Positions 13,268-17,444 of a stretch of 17,444 nt of DNA are shown here, piece after piece. The position numbers and the translations under genes are program-made. A model generated the notes under the pieces. The model was not told where the DNA came from. It was given only the letters and a program-made list of their open reading frames with translations, and did no database searches. Every line of letters starts with the position of its first letter. The stretch's first letter is position 1. The DNA is from SURF-33 sp964598885 (GTDB lineage Bacteria > Desulfobacterota > Desulfobacteria > Desulfobacterales > Desulfosalsimonadaceae). The stretch covers positions 1 through 17,444 of the forward strand of contig CAZRES010000063.1 of NCBI GenBank assembly GCA_964598885.1, written 5' to 3'.

Positions 13268-13304
13268 GGGCTGGTCCCCATGGCTCGAACTGGCGGACCA
13301 ACCC
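13268..13304. repeat. Long imperfect inverted repeat downstream of catalase
   Basis: GGGCTGGTCC (13268-13277) and GGACCAACCC (13295-13304) pair over 10 bp with one mismatch, which becomes a G-U wobble in minus-strand RNA. The loop is 17 nt. It lies 15 bp after the catalase stop and could end or stabilise that transcript, but no T-tract follows, so it is not a standard intrinsic terminator. Confidence 0.4.
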
Positions 13305-13318
13305 ATGTTTTGTGTCGA

Positions 13319-14776
13319 TTAACCGCTTTTCACGCTCTTTTCAATGCGCTCACCGGTCTCCTTGTCAATGTTTTTCCAGTATTCGAACGCTCGCTCCAGT
13401 ACCGGATCGGTTACGCCCTTTTTGAGGTGACCGACAACATTGGACACCAGCAGGTCGCGTTTGGCGGCGTCCATGACCTTGCGCACCAGCGTTCCGGGCT
13501 GGACGAAGTCGTCATCGTCTTTGCGCAGAGAATAAGCGGCCCGGATAAATTCGCCGCCGGCATTCCAGACAGCCAGCTCGGGATAGCGTTTTGGGTCGGC
13601 CTTTGGGCCGCCCTTGGAATTCGGCGCATACACGGGATCAGATACCTTTTCAATCCGCATCGTACCGCCCTTGCTGTAGCCGTGCACCGGAGCTATGGGC
13701 CTGTTGACCGGGATCTGTTTGTAATTGACCCCCAGCCGGGCCCGGTGAGCATCGGCATAGGAAAACAAGCGGGCCAGCAGCATCTTGTCCGGGCTGGGAC
13801 CGATCCCGGGAACAAAACTGTTCGGTTCAAATGCCGCCTGTTCGATCTCGCTGTGAAAATCAATAGGATTACGGTTTAAGGTCAGCCGTCCGACTTCGTG
13901 CAACGGATAGTCGCCGTGCGGCCAGACTTTGGTCAGATCAAAGGGGTTGAAGCGATAGTCCTTGGCCTCTTCAAAAGGCATGATCTGCACATTCAGGGTC
14001 CAGCTGGGATAGTCGCCCCCCTGGATTGCCTGGAACAGATCCCTGCGGTGATAATCGGCATCCTCCCCGGCAATCCGGTCGGCCTCCTCATCGGTGAGGA
14101 TTTCGATGCCCTGATCGGTTTTAAACTGGTATTTCACCCAGAACCGCTCGCCTTTGGCGTTGACCCACATATACGTATGGCTCGAATACCCGTTCATGTT
14201 CCGGTAACTTCGGGGAACGCCGCGATCGCTCATCAGAATGGTGACCTGATGGGCGGATTCAGGAGAAAGGGTCCAGAAGTCCCACTGCATATCGTGGTCC
14301 CGCAGGCCGTTATCCGCCCGGCGCTTCTGGGAATGGATGAAATGCTGGAATTTCATGGGATCACGCACAAAAAACACCGGCGTATTGTTGCCCACCATGT
14401 CGTAGTTGCCTTCAGGCGTGTAAAACTTAAGAGCAAAACCCCGGACATCCCTCCAGGTGTCGGGACTGCCGGCCTCGCCGGCCACCGTGGAAAAACGGGC
14501 CAGCACATCTGTCTTGGCTCCCGGTTGGAACAAAACCGCCTTGGTATAGGCGCTGACATCCCGGGTCACCTCAAAGTGTCCGAAAGCTCCCGACCCTTTC
14601 GCATGGGGCTGGCGGTCCGGAATCATCTCTCGATTGAAGTTGGCCATTTGTTCTAGAAGATAGTGGTCTTGCAACAGAACGGGTCCGTCAGGCCCAACCG
14701 TAAGCGAATACTCATCACTGCTTACCGGTATGCCGGCATCATTGGTGGTAGGTTTTTCATTGGTTTTTTCCGTCAT
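13319..14776 (-). CDS. katA: Haem catalase, small-subunit (clade 3-like)
   Basis: A 485-residue monofunctional catalase (2 H2O2 to 2 H2O + O2), cytoplasmic. The length fits small-subunit catalases. RQPHAKGSGAFGHFEVT (55-71) carries the distal His58. YDMVGNNTPVFFVRDP (125-140) carries the distal Asn. ARLFSYADAHRARLG (334-348) contains the proximal haem ligand Tyr339 in R-x3-Y. VLARFSTVAGEAGSPDTWRD (91-110) and the fold throughout are intact. The ATG at 14776 has GGAGG 9 bases upstream, a strong ribosome site. It stands alone, with its own upstream region of about 200 bp in which no OxyR- or PerR-type box was recognised. In an anaerobe it would protect against oxygen exposure. The symbol is used in the family sense. 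Confidence 0.96.
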   Translation of the reverse strand: MTEKTNEKPTTNDAGIPVSSDEYSLTVGPDGPVLLQDHYLLEQMANFNREMIPDRQPHAKGSGAFGHFEVTRDVSAYTKAVLFQPGAKTDVLARFSTVAGEAGSPDTWRDVRGFALKFYTPEGNYDMVGNNTPVFFVRDPMKFQHFIHSQKRRADNGLRDHDMQWDFWTLSPESAHQVTILMSDRGVPRSYRNMNGYSSHTYMWVNAKGERFWVKYQFKTDQGIEILTDEEADRIAGEDADYHRRDLFQAIQGGDYPSWTLNVQIMPFEEAKDYRFNPFDLTKVWPHGDYPLHEVGRLTLNRNPIDFHSEIEQAAFEPNSFVPGIGPSPDKMLLARLFSYADAHRARLGVNYKQIPVNRPIAPVHGYSKGGTMRIEKVSDPVYAPNSKGGPKADPKRYPELAVWNAGGEFIRAAYSLRKDDDDFVQPGTLVRKVMDAAKRDLLVSNVVGHLKKGVTDPVLERAFEYWKNIDKETGERIEKSVKSG

Positions 14777-14985
14777 TTGCCGTATCCTCCTCTTTTCGTC
14801 GGATTATTGGCCACCGGGACGCGTTGCTTCACACGCCCCGCCCTTAGTCTTGTGTTTATTCCGGCTGCAAAAACGGATAAACAGCATCTGCGAAACACCT
14901 GTTCGATTCTGTTTTAGTATTTGAAAAATGTAATCATGCCTTTTTCAACGTCAACATCATTATCGGGTAAAAACAGTCGGCATCA

Positions 14986-16440
14986 TTAAACCTTGAATTC
15001 ATGAATCGGATCCGGACCGCCGTAGCTGTAGGACACCCGGGTTTCATAGGTCCGCAGGTCAATACTGGCAGTAGCCCGGGTATCCTGGTGGGTCCAGACC
15101 AGTTCGATCTTATCGTCCGGCGTGTCCGGAATCATGAGTTCGCCGTTAAACGCCGGATGGGAAGACCGGAACCGCATCAACCGCAGCAAACGCTGGACCA
15201 CCGGCTTTTCAAAGGATTCCTTGACTTCCGCCAGGGAAAAATTATGGCGGTTGATGAACCGGCCGTTTCGCATCCGCTCCACCAGTTCAATATCGTTTTC
15301 CCCGGCCAGAAGACCGACGTAATAGACCTGGGGTATGCCGGGGGTGAAAAACTGGATGGTCCGGGCCGCCATGTAGGAATCGTCGTTGCGCTCCAGAGCA
15401 GAATAATAGGTGCAGTTTACCTGATAGATATCAAGGTTGTCGTATTCCGCGCCCGAATAAAGCCGCTTGACATTGGAGCCTTTTTCGTAAAGCCCCTCAA
15501 TGGTGCGATCGATTTCATCCTGGGTGAGCAGACCCATCACATCCACGATGCCGATGCCGTCATGGGTGTCAAGGGTGGTAATCTGTTTCCGCGGACAAAT
15601 CCGGAGCCAGTGCTTTAATTCTTCGGCGGTATGGTGATAAAGAGCGTTCAGCACCAGCATGGGCAGTGCAAAATCATAACACCAGTAGCCGTGCTCCGCC
15701 AGTTTGAGTTGGTAGGAATAGTGTTCATGCAGTTCGGGTAAAATTTCGGTGTCAAAAGGTTTGGTATATTCCCGAAGCCACTCGAGAATCTCCCATATCT
15801 CGGGTTCCACGAAAAAACAGTTGGTACCGATTTTTTTAATGGCGTATGCCACGGCATCCATACGGATCATCCGGCTGTTGGTCCTTGCCAGGTTGATCAA
15901 TTCATGCCGCATAACGCGCTGGGCAACCGGGGATGTGACATCCAGATCGATCTGATCGGTATCAAAGGTGCACCAGATTTTTTCCCGGGAGCCGTCCTTT
16001 CGATCCAGCATAATATATGGGGGCCGGGGCTTTCGGGTATACACTTTTGCCAGTTGCTCTTCGGGGATTTCTCCATCGGCGGAAAACTTGTCAAAGCTTA
16101 AAAACATGTCGGCGTATCGGGATTCCTTGCCGTTTTCCACGTAATCACGGAAATATTCGGACTGGCGCGAAATATGATTGACCATGAAATCGATAATCAA
16201 ATCATAATCTTCGCCGATGCGCTCAATATCCTGCCAGGAGCCGAAGGCGGGATCCACCGTGTCATAAGTAATGGTTGCAAATCCCCGATCCCCGGAAGAC
16301 GGATAAAACGGAAGAATATGAACCCCGCCGATGGCATCGGAAAGATACCGCCGGAGCACATAATGAAGTTCGGCCAGGTTTTCGCCCAGGCTGTCCGGAT
16401 AAGTGATCAACTGAACCTGATTTTTTAATGTCTTATTCAT
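14986..16440 (-). CDS. Sucrose phosphorylase-like enzyme, GH13_18
   Basis: A 484-residue glycoside phosphorylase, close to the usual 480-500. It opens with QVQLITYPDSLGENL (8-22), as in sucrose phosphorylases. Catalytic residues are in place: nucleophile Asp195 (RMDAVAYA), acid/base Glu236 (EILPELHEHY) and transition-state Asp294 (TTLDTHDGIGIVD). NLDIYQVNCTYYSAL and PGIPQVYYVGLLAGENDIEL continue the family pattern. The reaction is sucrose + Pi to glucose-1-phosphate + fructose. Close relatives act on sucrose-6'-phosphate or glucosylglycerate and cannot be excluded, since the acceptor-site loops resemble Leuconostoc-type enzymes and sucrose-6'-phosphate phosphorylases about equally. The ATG overlaps the upstream synthase gene by 8 nt and uses a GGGAG inside it, so translation is coupled. 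The sucrose-phosphate synthase neighbour favours a sucrose substrate. Confidence 0.88.
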   Translation of the reverse strand: MNKTLKNQVQLITYPDSLGENLAELHYVLRRYLSDAIGGVHILPFYPSSGDRGFATITYDTVDPAFGSWQDIERIGEDYDLIIDFMVNHISRQSEYFRDYVENGKESRYADMFLSFDKFSADGEIPEEQLAKVYTRKPRPPYIMLDRKDGSREKIWCTFDTDQIDLDVTSPVAQRVMRHELINLARTNSRMIRMDAVAYAIKKIGTNCFFVEPEIWEILEWLREYTKPFDTEILPELHEHYSYQLKLAEHGYWCYDFALPMLVLNALYHHTAEELKHWLRICPRKQITTLDTHDGIGIVDVMGLLTQDEIDRTIEGLYEKGSNVKRLYSGAEYDNLDIYQVNCTYYSALERNDDSYMAARTIQFFTPGIPQVYYVGLLAGENDIELVERMRNGRFINRHNFSLAEVKESFEKPVVQRLLRLMRFRSSHPAFNGELMIPDTPDDKIELVWTHQDTRATASIDLRTYETRVSYSYGGPDPIHEFKV

Positions 16441-17444
16441 TTTCGGTCTCCCGCTGTTTCATAAGGCCGTAACGCCGCAATCCTTCCAGAATTCCGCCGG
16501 CAAATTTCTCACCGGCAAAGTAAATGTTCCGGCCGCCCTTCACCACCCCCAGTTCAGGGCTGAAATTGGCCACCACAACTCCCTTGGGTTCTCCCCGCAT
16601 CATTTCCTCATCATTGCCGGAGTCGCCGCAGACAATAAAATTCGACAACGGCGTCTCCCACTTGTAGCTCAGATACCGCAAGGCTTTTCCTTTGGACGCC
16701 CGGTAGGGAATGATATCAAGATATTTTTCATGGGAATAAATCAGGGAGTAACGGCATTTGTGCTTTAAGAGTCGCTCATGAACCATCGACAGCCGGTCTT
16801 TTCCAGGGTCCATGTCGTAGCTGACCTTAAACGGCCGCTGGGCTGATTCTTCCTGGTATTCCAGAAAATCAAAATCCCTGAGAAGCTCATAAATTTTATT
16901 CCGGTTCCATCCGGCCGATATGTGGGTCTCCCATCCCTGATCATAGGTATGGTCTTTCCCGTAATAGATTTCCGTTCCCACGGAAGAAATGATCAGATCC
17001 GGCGCCGGCACCTGATGCTGGTTTAATATATCCACGGCCCCGTCAATGGTCCGGCCGGTGGCCACGCCGAAACTCACCGTATCCGCGTTGTCGGCAAGCC
17101 AGGCGAGAAAGTCATCCAGGTGGGTATTGTCCTCACCGATGAGGGTGTTGTCGATATCGGTGATCAGAAAACAATTGATGCCGAGAAGCCGCTCGCCGAT
17201 GGCGGCTGGAAGCTGCCTGGCGTCTGCAAGGCGTCCCTTTTTGGCCGCAAGCGGCTTGACGGCTTTGATATAGGTTCCGGCATGGCTCTCCCATGTATAA
17301 TATTTCCGTACATTCATGATCCCGTTTCTGGAAAAGGTTTCCCACAACTCCGGGTCGGTTAACAGCTGTTTCAGGGCCGCGCTGATTTCACCCGGATCGT
17401 TAACATCAATGAGAATGCCGTTTTCGCAATTGGCGATAATGTCC
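16433..17444 (-). CDS. Sucrose-phosphate synthase/phosphatase, bidomain, C-terminal part only
   Basis: The frame is open to the right edge, so this is the C-terminal 336 residues of a longer gene; the TTG at 17347 is internal, not a start. The visible beginning (DIIANCENGILIDVNDPGE, then ALKQLLTDPELW and NGIMNVRKYYTWESHAGTYI) is the end of a GT4 glycosyltransferase domain as in sucrose-phosphate synthase. From about residue 90 a HAD phosphatase domain follows: LITDIDNTLIG (93-103) with both aspartates, ATGRT (motif II), RASKGKALRYL (the Lys) and VCGDSGNDEEMM (motif IV). All catalytic residues are kept, unlike plant synthases with dead HAD domains, so the protein probably makes sucrose-6-phosphate and dephosphorylates it. 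A related sugar-phosphate synthase such as mannosylfructose-phosphate synthase is an alternative. It is coupled to the phosphorylase gene. Confidence 0.9.
   Translation of the reverse strand, partial: DIIANCENGILIDVNDPGEISAALKQLLTDPELWETFSRNGIMNVRKYYTWESHAGTYIKAVKPLAAKKGRLADARQLPAAIGERLLGINCFLITDIDNTLIGEDNTHLDDFLAWLADNADTVSFGVATGRTIDGAVDILNQHQVPAPDLIISSVGTEIYYGKDHTYDQGWETHISAGWNRNKIYELLRDFDFLEYQEESAQRPFKVSYDMDPGKDRLSMVHERLLKHKCRYSLIYSHEKYLDIIPYRASKGKALRYLSYKWETPLSNFIVCGDSGNDEEMMRGEPKGVVVANFSPELGVVKGGRNIYFAGEKFAGGILEGLRRYGLMKQRETENE

Noticed and set aside
13264..13305. tRNA gene, suggested by TTCGAGC on the minus strand
   Set aside because: No T-stem pairs around it, and no acceptor, D or anticodon arm can be drawn.
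13280..13879. A 199-codon plus-strand frame starting in the gap before catalase
   Set aside because: Most of it is antisense to well-conserved catalase codons. The upstream part has no start with a good ribosome site.
14955..14988. Direct repeat CATCATTA near the phosphorylase stop
   Set aside because: Eight bases of simple composition, and one copy overlaps the stop codon; probably chance.
17345..17347. TTG as the start of a 304-residue protein
   Set aside because: The frame stays open to the window edge and encodes the end of a glycosyltransferase domain, so the gene begins outside the window.

Overview
The window looks like chromosomal DNA of an anaerobic, probably sulfate-reducing Desulfobacterota bacterium (Desulfobacterales-like). 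The evidence is the style of its proteins: a RACo-type corrinoid activator with an N-terminal B-box-like Cys/His head, a QueG-like double [4Fe-4S] protein, a cobalamin-binding-type radical SAM protein and a second radical SAM protein. This assignment is inference from gene content, not from a marker gene. No rRNA, tRNA, CRISPR array, IS element or integrase gene was seen.

Layout. (1) 1-1651, all minus strand: a partial crotonase-family gene cut by the left edge, a RelE/RHH toxin-antitoxin pair with its own promoter, and a 195-aa ORF carrying a D-x10-ExK nuclease-like motif. That ORF is flanked by short sequences resembling integron attC ends, so this is the accessory-looking part. (2) 1652-3133: an AT-rich spacer, a strong sigma70-type promoter and a many-helix membrane protein, which ends tail-to-tail over an RluA-family pseudouridine synthase. 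(3) 3887-6765: from an AT-rich divergent region, a fused RsmG + SpoU/TrmH RNA methyltransferase is translationally coupled to an unusual radical SAM protein. (4) 9499 down to 6746, minus strand: a QueG-like protein followed 15 bp later by a B12-binding-type radical SAM protein, which meets region 3 tail-to-tail. (5) 9687-13073, plus strand: an alpha/beta hydrolase and a RACo-like ASKHA/ferredoxin protein. (6) 13319-14776, minus strand: a clade-3-like catalase. (7) 17444 down to 14986, minus strand: the C-terminal part of a bidomain sucrose-phosphate synthase/phosphatase overlapping a GH13_18 sucrose-phosphorylase-like gene.

How the parts relate. Regions 4 and 5 hold three proteins from families that use or service corrinoids, with no corrinoid methyltransferase in view. 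Region 3 joins two RNA methyltransferases in one chain next to a radical SAM enzyme. Region 7 can make sucrose from nucleotide-sugar and fructose-6-phosphate and cleave it phosphorolytically, as expected for a compatible-solute or carbon-reserve cycle. The most unusual items are the RsmG-SpoU fusion with its coupled radical SAM partner, the B-box-headed RACo, the QueG-like/B12-rSAM pair, the repeat-built membrane protein, and the attC-like bracketing of the nuclease-like ORF.
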